Source: Callipepla californica brunnescens (Eukaryota; Chordata; Aves; Galliformes; Odontophoridae). Taken from it: DNA of 64,000 bases. Of the stretch, positions 1-12,703 are shown in pieces. The notes beneath the pieces were generated by a model. It had not been told where the DNA came from and did not search any database. It saw only the letters and a program-made list of their open reading frames with translations. The stretch is taken from contig JALIRH010000049.1 in assembly GCA_023055505.1 (NCBI GenBank), forward strand, positions 3,782,001-3,846,000. Reading direction: 5' to 3'. Made by a program: the position numbers and the translations under genes. Within the stretch, counting starts at the first letter, position 1. The number at the start of each line of letters is the position of its first letter.

Positions 1-3000
1 ATAGGAATCAGTGGGGCTATAGGAATCAATGGAGCCATAGAACTCAATCGAGCCATAGAACTCAATGGGGCCATAGGGATCAATGGCGCCATAGGGATCA
101 ATGGGGCCACAGGGATCGATGGGGCCATAGGGACCAAAGGGGCCATAGGGATCTAAGGGGCCATAGGAATCAGTTGGGCCATAGATATCAATGGGGCCAT
201 AGGGATCATTGAAGCCATTGGGATCAGTGGAGCCATAGGGATCAGTGGGGCCACAGTAATCAATGGGGCCATAGGAATCAATGGGGCCATCGGGATCAAT
301 GGGGCCATAGGGATCAATGGGACCATAGGGATCAATGGTACAATAGGAATCAATGGGGCCACAGCGATCAATGGGACTAAAGGAATCAATGGGGCCATAG
401 GAATCAATGGAGCCATAGAACTCAAATGGGCCATAGAACTCAATGGGGCCATAAAGATCAATGGGAACAAAGGAATCATTGGGGCCATAGGTATCAAAGG
501 GACCAAAAAGATCGATGGGGCCATAGGGATCAATGGGGCCATAGGAATCAATGGTGCCATAGGAATCAGTGGAGCCATAGAACTCAGTGGGGCCATTAGG
601 TCAATGGGGCCTTTGGAATCAGTGGGGAAATAGGGATCAATGGGACCTTAGGAATCAATGTGGCCATAGAACTCAAAGGGGTCATAGGAATCACTGCGGC
701 CATAGAACTCAATGTGGACATAGGAATCAATGGTGCCATAGGGATCAAAGGGGCCATAGAACTCATTGGGGCCATAGGGATCAAAGGGACCATAGGGATC
801 GATGGGGCCATAGGAATCAATAGGGCCATAGGAATCAATGGGGCCATAGGGATCAATGGGGCCATAGGAATCAATGGGGCCATAGGAATCAATGGGGCCA
901 TAGGAATCAATGGTGCCATAGGAATCAATGGGGTTATATAACTCAATGGGGCCATAGGTATCAATGGGGCAATAGGAATCAATGGGGCCATACGAATCGA
1001 TTTGGCCATAGAACTCAATGGGGCCATAGGGATCAATGGTGCCATAGAAATCAATGGGGCCATAGAACTCAATGGGGCCGTAGAACTCAATAGGGCCATA
1101 GGGATAAATGGGACCATAAGAATCAATGGGGCCATAGAGATCAATGGGGCCATAGGGATCAATGTGGCCATAGGGATGAGTGGGGCCTTAGGAATCAATG
1201 GGGCCGTGGGGATCAATGAGGCCATAGGAATCAGTGGGGCCATAGGGATCAATGGGGCCTTAGGGATCAATGGGGCCTGAGAAATCAATGGGGCCATAGG
1301 AATCAATGGGGCTATAGGTATCAATGGAGCCATAGAACTCAATCGAGCCATAGAACTCAATGTGGCCATAGGGATCAATGGCGCCATAGGGATCAATGGG
1401 GCCACAGGGATCGATGGGGCCATAGGGACCAAAGGGGCCATAGGGATCAATGGGGCCACAGGGATCGATTGGGCCATAGGGATCAATGGGGCCATAGAGA
1501 TCAATGGGGCCTTAGGAATCAATGGAGCCACAGAACTTAATGGGGCCATAGGGATCAATGGGGCCATAGGAATCAATGTAAACATAGGAAACAATGGAAA
1601 CATAGGAATCAATGTGGCCATAGGGATCAATGGGGCCATAGGAATCAATGGAGCCATAGAACTCAATGGGGCCATAGGGATCAATGGGGCCATACAACTC
1701 AAAGGGGCCATAGGAATTAATGTGGCCATAGGGATCAATGTGGCCATAGGAATCAATGGGTCATAGGGATCAATGGGGCCATAGGAATCAATGGGACCCT
1801 AAGAATCAATGGGACCATAGGGATCAATGGAGCCATAGAACTCAAAGGGGCCATAGGGATGAGTGGGGCCATAGGAATCAATGGGGCCATAAAAATAAAT
1901 GGAACCATAGGGATCAATTGGGCCATAGGGATCAATGGGGCCATACAACTCAAAGGGGCCATAGAATTCAATGGGGACATAGGGATCAATGGGAACATAG
2001 GAATCAAAGGGTCATAGGAATCAGTGGGGCCATAGAACTCAGTGGGGCCATAGGGATCAATGGGGCTATAGAAATCAATGGGTCCATAGGGATCAATGTG
2101 ACCATAGGGATTAATGGGGCCATAGGAATCAATGGGGCCACAGCAATCAAAGGGGCCATAGGAATGAATGGGGCAATACAACTCAATGGGGCCATAGGGA
2201 TCAATGGGGCCATAGAAATCAATGGGGACATAAAACTCAATGGGGTTTAGGGATCAATGCGGCCATATAAATCAATGGGGCCATAGGGATCAATGGGCAC
2301 ATAGGTATCAGTGGGACCATAGAACTCAAAGGGGCCGTAGGGATCAATGGGGCCATAGAACTCAATGGGCCATAGGGATCAATGGGACCATAGGACTCAA
2401 TGGAGCCATAAGGATCAATGGGGCCATAGGGATCAATGGGGCCATCGGGATCAATGGAGACATAGAACTCAATGGAGCCATAGAACTCAATGGGGCCATT
2501 GGAAATCAATGGGGCCATAGGGATCAATGGGACCATAGGAATCAATGGAGTCATAAGGACCAATGGGGTCATAGGGATCAATGGGGCCATCGGGATCAAT
2601 GGAGACATAGAACTCAATGTAGCCATAGAACTCAATAGGACCATAGGAATCAATGGAGCCATAGAACTCAATGGAGCCATAAAAATCAATGGGGCCATAG
2701 GAATCAATGGGGCCATAAAACTCAATGAGGCGATATGAATCAATGGAGCCATAGGAATCAATGGAGCCATAGATCTCAATGGGGCCATAGGGATCAATGG
2801 GACATAGGGATCAAAGGGGACATAGGGATCAATTGGGCCATAGAACTGAATGGGGCCATAGAAATCAATCGGGCCATCGGAATCAATGGGGCCGTAGTAC
2901 TCAATGAGGTCATAGGGATCAATGGAGCAATAGAACTCAATGGGGCCATGGAACTCAATGTGGCCATAGGAATCAATGGGACCTTTGGAATCAATGGGGC

Positions 3001-6000
3001 CATAGGAATCAATGGGACCGTGGAGTTCAATGGGGCCATAGGGATCAATGGGACCATAGATATCAATGGAGCCATAAGGATCAATGGGACCATAGGAATC
3101 AATGAAGCCATGGAACTCAAGGGGGCCATAGAGATCAATGGGGTCATAGGGATCGATGGGGCCATAGGGACCAATGGGACCATAGGGATCACTGGGGCCA
3201 TAGGGATCAATGGGGCCATAGGAATCGATGGGGCCATAGGAATCAATGGGGCCATAGTTATCAATGAATCCATAGGCATCAGTGGGGCCACAGGAATCAA
3301 TGGGGCAATAGTCATCACTGGGGCCATTGGAAAAAATGGGGCCATAGGAATCAATGGAGCCGTAGAACTCATTGGGGCCATAGGGATCGAAGGGGCCATC
3401 GAGATCAATGGGGCCATAGGGATCAATGCGGCCATAGGGATCGATGGGACCATAGGAATCAATGGGGCCTTAGGGATCAATGGGACCTTAGGAATCAATG
3501 GGGCCATAGAACTCAATGGGGCCATAGGAATCAACGGAGCCGTAGAACTCATTGGGGCCATAGGGATCGAAGGGGCCATCGAGATCAATGGGGCCATAGG
3601 GATCAATGCGGCCATAGGGATCGATGGGACCATAGGAATCAATGGGGCCTTAGGGATCAATGGGACCTTAGGAATCAATGGGGCCATAGAACTCAATGGG
3701 GCCATAGGAATCAATGAAGCCATAGGAATCAACGGGGCCATAGAACTCAATGGGGCCATAGGGATCAATGGAACGATAGGAATCATAGGGTCCTTAGGGA
3801 TCAATGGGGCCATAGAGATCAATGGGGCCATAGTGATCAATGGGGCCATAGAACTCAATGGGACCGTAATAATCAAAGGAGCCATAGAACTCAATGGGGC
3901 CATAGGGATCAATGGAGCCATAGAACTCAATGGGGCCATAGGGATCAATTGGACCATAGAACTCAATGGGACCATAGGAATCAGTGGGGCCATAGGAATC
4001 AATGGAGCCATAGAACTCAATCGAGTCATAGAACTCAATGGGGCCATAGGGATCAATGGCACCTTAGAAATCAATGGGGACTTAGGGATCAATGGGGCCA
4101 TAGGGATCAATTGGGCCACAGGGATCGATGGGGCAATAGGGATCAATGGGGCCATAGAGATCAATGGGGCCATAGGAATCAATGGTACCATCGGAATCGA
4201 AGGGGCCATAGGAATCAGTGGGGCCATAGGAATCAATGGAGCCTTAGAACTCAATCGAGCCATAGAACTCAATGGGGCCATAGGGATCAACGGGACCTTA
4301 GGAATCAATGGGGCCATAGGGACTAATGGGGCCACAGGGATCGATTGGGCCATAGGGATCAATGGGGCCATAGAGATCGATTGGGCCATAGGGATCAATG
4401 GTGCCATAGAGATCAATGGGGCCATAGGGATCAATGGGGCCATAGGAATCAATGGAGCCATAGAACTCAATGGGGTCATAGGGATCAATGGGGCCATACA
4501 ACTCAAAGGGGCCATAGGGATCAATGTGGCCATAGGAATCAATGGGACCATAGGAATCAATGGATCATAGGGATCATTGGGGCCATAGAACTCAAAGGGG
4601 CCATAGGTATCAATGTGGCCATAGGAATCAATGGGGCCATAGAACTCAATGTGGCCATAGAACTCAATGGGGCCATAGAACTCAATGGGGCCATAGGAAT
4701 CAATGGGGCCATAGAACTCAATGGGGCCATAGAACTCAATGGGGTCATAGAGATCAATGGGACCATAGGATCAAAGGGACTTTTGGAATCAATGAGGCCA
4801 TAGGGATCAATGGGACCATAGGAATCAATAAGGCCGTAGGAATCAATGGGACCATAGGGATCAGTGGGGCCATAGGAATCAATGGGGCCATAGTCATCAA
4901 TGGGGCAATTAGAATCAATGGGGCCATAGGACTCAATGGAGCCATAGAACTCAAAGGGGCCATAGAACTCAATAGGGCCATAGGGATCAATGGGGCCATA
5001 GTAATCAGTGGGGCCATAAGGATCAATTGGGCCATAGGAATCGATGGCACCATAGAGATCAATGGTGCCATAGAAATCAAAGGGGCCATCGAAATCAATG
5101 GGGCCATATAACTCAATGAGGCCAGAGGAATCAATGGAGCCATAGGGATCAATGGGGCCATAGAACTCAAAGGGGCCATAGGGATCAATTGGGCCATAGA
5201 ACTCAAAGGGGCCATAGGAATCAATGGGGCCATAGGAATCAATGAGGCCATTGAAATCAATGGGGCCATAGGAATCAATGGGGCCATAGGAATCAATGGG
5301 GCCATAGAAGTCAATGGGACCATAGGGATCAATGGGACCATAGGAATCAGTGGGGCCATAGGAATCAGTGGGGCCATAGGAATCAATGGAGCCATAGAAC
5401 TCAATCGAGTCATAGATTTCAATGGGGCCATAGGGATCAATGGGACCTTAGAAATCAATGGGGACTTAGGGATCAATGGGGCCATAGGGATCAATTGGGC
5501 CACAGGGATCTATGGGGCAATAGGGATCAATGGGGCCATAGAGATCAATGGGACCATAGGAATCAATGGGACCATAGGAATCGAAGGGGCCATAGGAATC
5601 AGTGGGGCCATAATAATCAATGGAGCCTTAGAACTCAATCGAGCCATAGAACTCAATGGGGCCATAGGGATCACCGGGACCTTAGGAATCAATGGGGCCA
5701 TAGGGACCAATGGGGCCACAGGGATCGATTGGGCCATAGGGATCAATGGGGCCATAGAGATCGATTGGGCCATAGGGATCAATGGGGCCATTGAGATCAA
5801 TGGGGCCATAGGGATCAATGGGGCCATAGGAATCAATGGAGCCATAGAACTCAATGGGGTCATAGGGATCAATGGGGCCATACAACTCAAAGGGGCCATA
5901 GGAATTAATGTGGCCCCAGGGATCAATGTGGCCATAGGAATCAATGGGGCTATAGGAATCAATGGATCATACGGATCATTGGGGCCATAGAACTCAAAGG

Positions 6001-6890
6001 GGTCATAGGAATCAATGTGGCCATAGGAATCAATGGGGCTATAGAACTTAATGGGGCCATAAAACTCAATGGGGCCATAGGAATCAATGGGGCCATAGGG
6101 ATCAATTGAACCATAGAACTCAATGGGGTCGTAGAGATCAATGGGACCATAGGATCAAAGGGACTTTTGGAATCAATGGGGCCATAGGGATCAATGGGAC
6201 CATAGGAATCAATAAGGCCGTAGGAATCAATGGGACCATAGGGATCAGTGTGGCCATAGGAATCAATGGGGCCATAGTCATCAATGGGGCAATTAGAATC
6301 AATGGGGCCATAGGACTCAATGGAGCCATAGAACTCAAAGGGGCCATAGAACTCAATAGGGCCATAGGGATCAATGGGGCCATAGTAATCAGTGGGGCCA
6401 TAGGGATCAATTGGGCCATAGGAATCGATGGCACCATAGGGATCAATGGGGCCATAGGGATCAAAGGGGCCATCGAAATCAATGGGGCCATATAACTCAA
6501 TGAGGCCATCGGAATCAATGGAGCCATAGGGATCCATGCGGCCATAGAACTCAATGGGGCCTTAGGGATCAATGGGACCTTTGGAATCAATGGGGCCATA
6601 GAGATCAATGGGGCCATAGGGATCAATGGAGCCATAGAACTCAATGGAGCCATAGAACTCAATGGGGCCATAGGAAATCAATGGGGCCATAGGGATCAAT
6701 GGGGCCATAGAACTCATAGGGGCCATAGGAATCAATGTGGCCATAGAACTCAATGGGGCCATAAAAATCAATGGGGCCATAGGAATCAATTGGGCCATAG
6801 AAGTCAATGGGGCCATAGGAATCAATGGAGCCATAGAACTCAATGGGGCCATAGGGATCAATGGGGACAATAGGGATCAATGGGGTCATA
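1..6890. repeat. 18-bp minisatellite array (about 380 units)
   Basis: The whole stretch is built from variants of GGGGCCATAGGGATCAAT. Common variants carry GAACTC or GGAATC in place of GGGATC, and ACC for GCC. Because 18 is divisible by 3, several frames on both strands stay open for hundreds of codons (repeating GAIGIN, GHRDQW and LIPMAP peptides); these are by-products of the period, not genes. Higher-order structure is visible: two 180-bp blocks at 3,361-3,540 and 3,541-3,720 are almost identical, and blocks about 1.3-1.4 kb apart share the same variant order (near 46 and 1,341; near 4,021 and 5,405; near 4,745 and 6,128). The array is cut at its right edge by an LTR, and its left end is outside the window. 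Confidence 0.97.
3361..3720. repeat. Recent 180-bp tandem duplication inside the minisatellite
   Basis: Two consecutive 180-bp blocks (10 units each) carry the same order of rare unit variants and differ only in the last few bases. This shows expansion by block duplication rather than by single units. Confidence 0.9.
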
Positions 6891-6892
6891 GG

Positions 6893-7150
6893 TGTCTTGT
6901 TTTTATGATTTTTTGGTAATGGTATTCCACATCATGGCATCATGTAGTGCATTGGGAGTCAGGGAGAACTACATTCCCCAGAGGACTTTGCAATGCTTTG
7001 TATTTTTTCACGTGTTTTCCGCTCAGAGGGAACAGATAAAAACCCTCTGCGGTCACGGGACGTTCTCTCTCTTTCCTCTAGGATCACTTAGGAGTGGGTG
7101 CTTGCTGCCGTCCGCCTTCAGCGTTAGCGTAAGGCCTTCAGTTTATCGGG

Positions 7151-7187
<37 letters not shown>

Positions 7188-7424
7188 GTTTTGTTTGATT
7201 AATTAGGCTTAATTCAAATTGTATTGCATTATATTGTGTTATTTACTTCCTGATGTCTTATTTAGTAAATTAGCTTTTCCCCCTCAGATCGTTGCCGCTG
7301 TTTTGTTTTGGGGCTTATTTCCTTTTTTCCCTTTCCCCCTTCTCCCTGTCCGGGGTGTGGGCCTGTGGGTCTCCTTCCTCGGTTGTTGCGGGGCCGGGCT
7401 GAACCGGCCCACAAACCCCTGATA
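6893..7424 (+). repeat. 5' LTR of the ERV-L-like provirus
   Basis: It starts TGTCTTG directly after the minisatellite and ends at the TGATA before the primer binding site. It contains a TATA-like ATAAAAA near 7,036 and a (CT)n tract at about 7,147-7,183. Compared with the 3' LTR it lacks a segment of about 70 bp upstream of ACTACATTCCCCAGAG, and its U5 end is different (longer, C/T rich). The two LTRs therefore belong to different subfamilies. Confidence 0.88.
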
Positions 7425-7428
7425 TTTT

Positions 7429-7446
7429 TGGCGCCCAACGTGGGGC
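7429..7446 (+). other. Primer binding site, tRNA-Lys type
   Basis: TGGCGCCCAACGTGGGGC lies four bases after the 5' LTR. It matches the known tRNA-Lys(1,2) primer site used by some betaretroviruses. ERV-L elements classically use tRNA-Leu, so this pairing of primer and polymerase is uncommon. Confidence 0.85.
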
Positions 7447-7656
7447 ACGACCAGCTGCCTTAGCCGGGCAGAGACAAACTTTTAGAGTGAATCTCTGTCT
7501 GTTGTTAACAAGCTTATCTGTACTGCAAGTGCTGTACATCAAAACACGACCTTGAAGTCCGGGCGTACTGCCAGTTGTTTTGGGATATCTGTAAACTTCT
7601 TTTGGGTACTGCCAGATTGTTTTAGTACAAGAAAAAAAATAATAATAATAATAAAA

Positions 7657-9405
7657 ATGTCTTTTCTGTTTCTGTTAAAACTGCCCTTACAGGGATTGTA
7701 CTTCACCGCATTTTCCCTCTTAATGCTCAAAACGTACTGGAACTTGGTTAGGTTTGCCATTCTGTTCCATTGGTTCTGGTCCCTATATGATAAATTAAAA
7801 GCAATGATAGAGGCACCTACCAGATACCAGGGCACCCCAGCTAATGGAACAAACGATAGCATGTTAACGAACCATGTGATGTTTGAATGGGTACCCAGGT
7901 TCCCCTCTCAGTTTTTTATGAATTTTCAAGATCACAGCTTAGGGATGGTGTTAATAATTGGGATATTAGTCCTCTTTCATGTAGTAGCACTTTACATCAT
8001 GTGCAGGAAGCTTCTCCCAGAAACAGAGAATGTTGAATGGCAGGGAGAGTGGAGAGTTTTAGGAAAGAAATTAGAAGCATGGGGACACCCGGTGTCATGG
8101 GATTTTTCTCCCAAACAATTGCGGGATCCTGAGGAGCTAGGCCTGTATCTGAGTAAAGGGTGTTGCGGCTCAGAAAGATCTGAGGTGGAACAGCTTATTT
8201 GGGGCTTGGCTTATGCTTACGTAGGTTTATATACTATTGTGAAGGGAGAGAGTGTCCAAACTGAGGCCCAAACCAAAGAGGAAAACCTCCCGCTCACACC
8301 TGACCAGCCAAAGGAAGCACCAGTATCAAAGTCAGTTGCCCCTGTGGAAGGCAAGAAATGGAAACGTGTGTCCTCGCGCCTAGAACGCAAAGAAGAGGTG
8401 CCGAAAGAAGAGGAAGATATAGGTGAGGGGGTGGCCACAACCCCCCCACCATCGAGAAAGGCAACAAAGAAAAGTGAGAGACATGGAGAAGAAAGTGATG
8501 ATGAAGGTGAAGAGAAAGTTAAAGTTACGACGTTTCGTCGGCCCATGAAAATGTCTGAGATCCAAGGCTCAAGAAAGGAGTTTGTTCGACGTCCGGATGA
8601 GAGTATTGTCACTTGGTTGCTTCGGTGTTGGGACAATGGGGCCAACAGTGTGTCCCTTGATAGTAACGAAGCTCGCCAACTAGGAAACATTGCCCGAGAT
8701 CCGGCTGTCGACAGAGGAATCAGCAGGTATATGGATGGAATCGCCAGCCTCTGGCAACGAATGCTAGTAGCTGTGAGGGAAAGATATCCCTACAAGAGTG
8801 ACCTGGCACCTAAAGTGAAAAGGTGAAAAACTATTGAGGAAGGCATCCAGTATTTGAGAGAAACAGCTGTGGCGGAAATGCTGTATGATCCCACCTTTGA
8901 TCCTGACGATCGGGACCATGATCCGGAGAAAGTAAGGAGTACACCCGAAATATGTCAGAAGCTTTCAAAGTCAGCACCAGAAAGGTACGCCGGTACACTA
9001 GTGACAACGTTCAACAGATATGAGGACCAAGACAGAAAACCCCCAGTTTTTGAACTAATTCTTACACTTCAAAACTTCGAACAAAAATTTCCACCGCCAT
9101 ACGCGTCCATTTCAGCCATATCAAAGTTCGAAGGACAAATGGAAGATATACTGGGAAAATTATCCCAACTGATTGATAGGGTTGAATCAATTGTAGCTAT
9201 CAGTAGCAGACGCCGTCCTGCTCGAGCAAATGACAGCACTAACTTCATGTCGCGCGCGGCTTTGTGGAGTTACTTACGTGCAAATGGAGAAGATATGAAG
9301 GAATGGCATCAAAAACCCACCCCTGCACTGCGAGCACGGGTGAGAGAATTACAACACAGACCAACTACCAGCGAAGTTGTTCCTGTCACTACAGGTAATG
9401 AATAG
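7657..9405 (+). pseudogene. gag: Provirus gag, interrupted by one TGA
   Basis: The first in-frame ATG is at 7,657; the frame runs to TAG 9,403-9,405, with an internal TGA at 8,824-8,826. The N-terminal part is unusual: residues about 1-43 are hydrophobic and a second membrane-like segment (LGMVLIIGILVLFHVVALYI) follows at about 94-115. A charged, Lys/Glu-rich linker comes next, then a capsid-like region (RRPDESIVTWLLRCWDNG) just before the TGA. The frame continues after the TGA with helical, basic sequence. No CCHC zinc knuckle is seen, as in ERV-L/Fv1-type Gag. The same membrane-like N-terminus recurs in the truncated - strand copy at 41 kb, so it is a family trait and not an accident of this copy. 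Confidence 0.8.
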
Positions 9406-12400
9406 AGGGGCCCTGCCCTCAGCCAGAGGAGGGAGAGGGATAATAGAGTGTATTGGACTGTGTGGATTCGGTGGCCTGGCACATCAAACCCACAGAAATA
9501 TGAGGCACTGGTGGATACTGGTGCACAATGTACTCTAATGCCTTCAAGTTATAAAGGGGCAGAATTGATTCATCTCTCTGGAGTGACTGGGGGCTTTCAG
9601 GAATTGTCTGTGCTGGAGGCAGAAATAAGCCTCACGGGTAAAGACTGGCAGAAGCATCCTATAGTGACCGGACAGGGGGCCCCATGCATACTTGGTATAG
9701 ACTATCTCAGAAGGGGGCACTTTAAGGATCCCAAGGGGTATCGATGGGCTTTTGGAATAGCTACTGTGGACACAGATAGCATTAAGCAACTATCTGTTTT
9801 ACCTGGCCTGTCAGAAGATCCATCTGTTGTGGGGTTGCTACAAGTGGAGGAGCAACAGGTACCAATTGCTACAAAAACGGTGCACAGACGGCAGTACCGC
9901 ACCAACAGGGATTCCTTGCTCCCTATTCATAATCTGATTCGTCAGCTAGAGAGCCAGGGAGTGATTAGCAAAACTCACTCCCCGTTTAACAGCCCCATAT
10001 GGCCAGTGCGTAAAGCCAATGGAGAATGGAGGCTGACGGTAGATTACCGTGGCCTGAATGAAGTCACACCTCCACTGAGTGCTGCTGTGCCGGACATGCT
10101 TCAACTCCAGTATGAACTGGAGTCAAAAGCAGCCAAGTGGTATGCCACCATTGACATTGCTAACGCCTTCTTTTCAATTCCCTTGGCCACAGAATGCAGG
10201 CCACAGTTTGCCTTCACCTGGAGAGGCGTTCAGTACACCTGGAACCGTTTGCCCCAGGGGTGGAAGCACAGCCCAACCATTTGCCATGGGTTGATCCAAA
10301 CTGCATTGGAACAGGGCGGCGCTCCTGAGCATCTGCAGTACATCGATGATATTGCTGTATGGGGCAATACAGCAGAGGAAGTTTTTAAGAAAGGAGAGAA
10401 AATAATCCAGATCCTCCTGCGAGCTGGCTTCGCTATTAAGCGAAGCAAAGTAAAAGGGCCTGCACAAGAAATTCAGTTCCTAGGCATTAAGTGGCAAGAT
10501 GGACGTCGTCACATCACAACAGATGTGATTGACAAAATTACTGCCATGTCTCCACCCACCAATAAGACAGAGACCCAAGCTTTTCTGGGTGTAGTGGGAT
10601 TTTGGAGACTGCATGTTCCAAACTACAGCCTCATTGTGAGCCCCCTTTATCAGGTGACCCGGAAGAAGAATGATTTTGTGTGGGGCCCTGAGCAGCAGCA
10701 GGCTTTTGAGCAAATTAAGCAGGAGATAGCCCGTGCCGTGGCCCTGGGGCCAGGGCGGATGGGACAGGATGTAAAGAACATCCTCTACACTGCTGCTGGA
10801 AAGGAAGGTCCCACTTGGAGTTTGTGGCAAAGAGCTTTTGGAGAGACCCGAGGCCGACCCCTTGGATTCTGGAGTCGAGCATACAGGGGGTCTGAGGAGC
10901 GCTACACTCCAACTGAGAAGGAGATCTTAGCCGCGTATGAGGGGGTTCGAGCTGCTTCCGAAGTAATTGGTACCGAAACGCAGCTCCTTCTGGCACCTCG
11001 ACTGCCAGTACTGAATTGGATGTTCAAAGGAACAGTTCCCTCTACCCATCATGCTACTGATGCCACTTGGAGTAAGTGGATTGCGCTGATTACACAGCGA
11101 ACTCGGATGGGGAACCCCAACCGTCCAGGAATCCTGGAGGTGATCATGGACTGGCCTGAAGGTAAAAAGTTTGGAACAACACCAGCAGAGGAGGTATCAC
11201 GTGCTAAAGAGGCCCCACCATACAATGAACTACCAGACAATGAAAAGAGATATGCCCTGTTCACAGATGGATCGTGTCGCATTGTGGGAAAGCACCGCAG
11301 ATGGAAATCTGCTGTGTGGAGCCCCACGCGACAAGTTGCAGAGGCCACTGAAGGAAAAGGAGAATCAAGCCAATTTGCAGAGGTAAAGGCTGTCCAGCTG
11401 GCCTTAGATGTTGCTGAATGCGAGAGTTGGCCAGTGCTTTATCTTTACACTGACTCATGGATGGTGGCAAATGCCTTATGGGGGTGGTTACAGCAATGGG
11501 AACAAAATGGTTGGCAACGGAGGGGTAAACCTATTTGGGCTGCTGAACTGTGGAAAGATATTGCTGCCCGAGTAAAGAATATGGTTGTAAAGGTGCGCCA
11601 TGTAGATGCTCATGTTCCTAAAAGCTGGGCAACTGAAGAACAAAAGAATAACCATCAGGTAGATCGAGCTGCCAAAGTTAAGATGGCTCAAGTAGACTTG
11701 GACTGGCAACATAAGAGTGAATTATTTTTAGCTCAATGGGCCCATGAGACCTCAGGCCATCAAGGAAGAGATGCAACATATAAATGGGCTAGAGACCGAG
11801 GGGTGGACTTAACTATGGACGCTATTGCACAGGTTATCCATGACTGTGATACTTGCTCCACAATTAAACAAGCCAAGAGGATGAAACCTCTTTGGGGGGA
11901 AGGGCGATGGCAAAAGTAGAAATATGGGGAGGCGTGGCAGGTTGATTATATCACCTTGCCACGAACTCGCAATGGTAAGCGTTATGTGCTCACCATGGTG
12001 GAAGCAACCACTGGGTGGCTTGAAACATATGCAGTACCCCATGCTACCGCCCGAAACACCATTCTAGGTCTCGAGAAGCAAGTCCTGTGGCGACATGGTA
12101 CTCCAGAAAGAATTGAGTCAGATAATGGGACTCATTTCAAAAATTCTCTTGTAAGTAATTGGGCCAAAGATCATGGCATTGAATGGATTTATCATATCCC
12201 CTATCACGCACCAGCTTCTGGTAAGATTGAAAGATACAATGGGTTGCTGAAAACCATGTTGAAAGCAATGGGTGGCGGAACATTTAAGCACTGGGAGAAG
12301 CATTTGGCAGAAGCCAGCTGGTTGGTCAACACTCGAGGATCCATCAATCGTGATGGTCCTGCCCAATCCAGCTCTCTACCTACAGTGGAGGGAGATAAGG

Positions 12401-12591
12401 TCCCTGTAGTACATGTAAAGAACATGTTGGGGAAAGCAGTTTGGGTACTTCCAGCTTCTGGAAAGGGCAAACCTCTCCGTGGAACTGTCTTTGCTCAGGG
12501 ACCTGGGTCCACTTGGTGGGTGATGCAGAAGAATGGGGATGTTCAGTGTGTACCACAAGGGAATTTGATGTTGGGGGAGTGCAGTCAGTAA
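9406..12591 (+). pseudogene. pol: Provirus pro-pol (protease, RT, RNase H, integrase), one TAG
   Basis: The frame opens directly after the gag TAG, in the same frame, so expression would need stop readthrough rather than frameshifting. The protease active site is LVDTGA (about 9,508). The RT has LPQGWKHSPTICH and YIDD (10,339-10,350). RNase H shows TDGS (11,263), YTDSW and a late D in NNHQVDRA. The integrase has an HHCC zinc domain (11,740-11,865) and a D,D-35-E core with D at 11,944, D at 12,121 and E at 12,229. A TAG at 11,917-11,919 separates the zinc domain from the catalytic core, so no full integrase can be made without readthrough. There is no dUTPase and no env after the stop at 12,591. 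Confidence 0.9.
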
Positions 12592-12686
12592 TTCCATGTA
12601 TATACTTGTATATATGTTGTGTGTGTGTGTATCTAATGCATGTTAATCATTGTTATACTGTATGTATCAAGCATGATGTAACGATG

Positions 12687-12703
12687 TGGAATAAGGGTTG
12701 GAA
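12687..12703 (+). other. Putative polypurine tract before the 3' LTR
   Basis: GGAATAAGGGTTGGAA directly precedes the 3' LTR start and is purine-rich but broken by T residues. Position and context make it the likely plus-strand primer site. Confidence 0.5.

Noticed and set aside
153..6890. Very long open frames on both strands (up to 611 codons) encoding GAIGIN-, GHRDQW- or LIPMAP-type repeats
   Set aside because: They arise from the 18-bp period being divisible by three; four of six frames are open at once, with no start context, splice sites or composition of real protein.
1..6890. CRISPR array
   Set aside because: Units are contiguous with no unique spacers, and the sequence is vertebrate.
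7552..7656. Gag start at 7,552
   Set aside because: That codon is TTG; the first in-frame ATG is 7,657. Likewise 9,448 is GTG and only a point within the pol frame.
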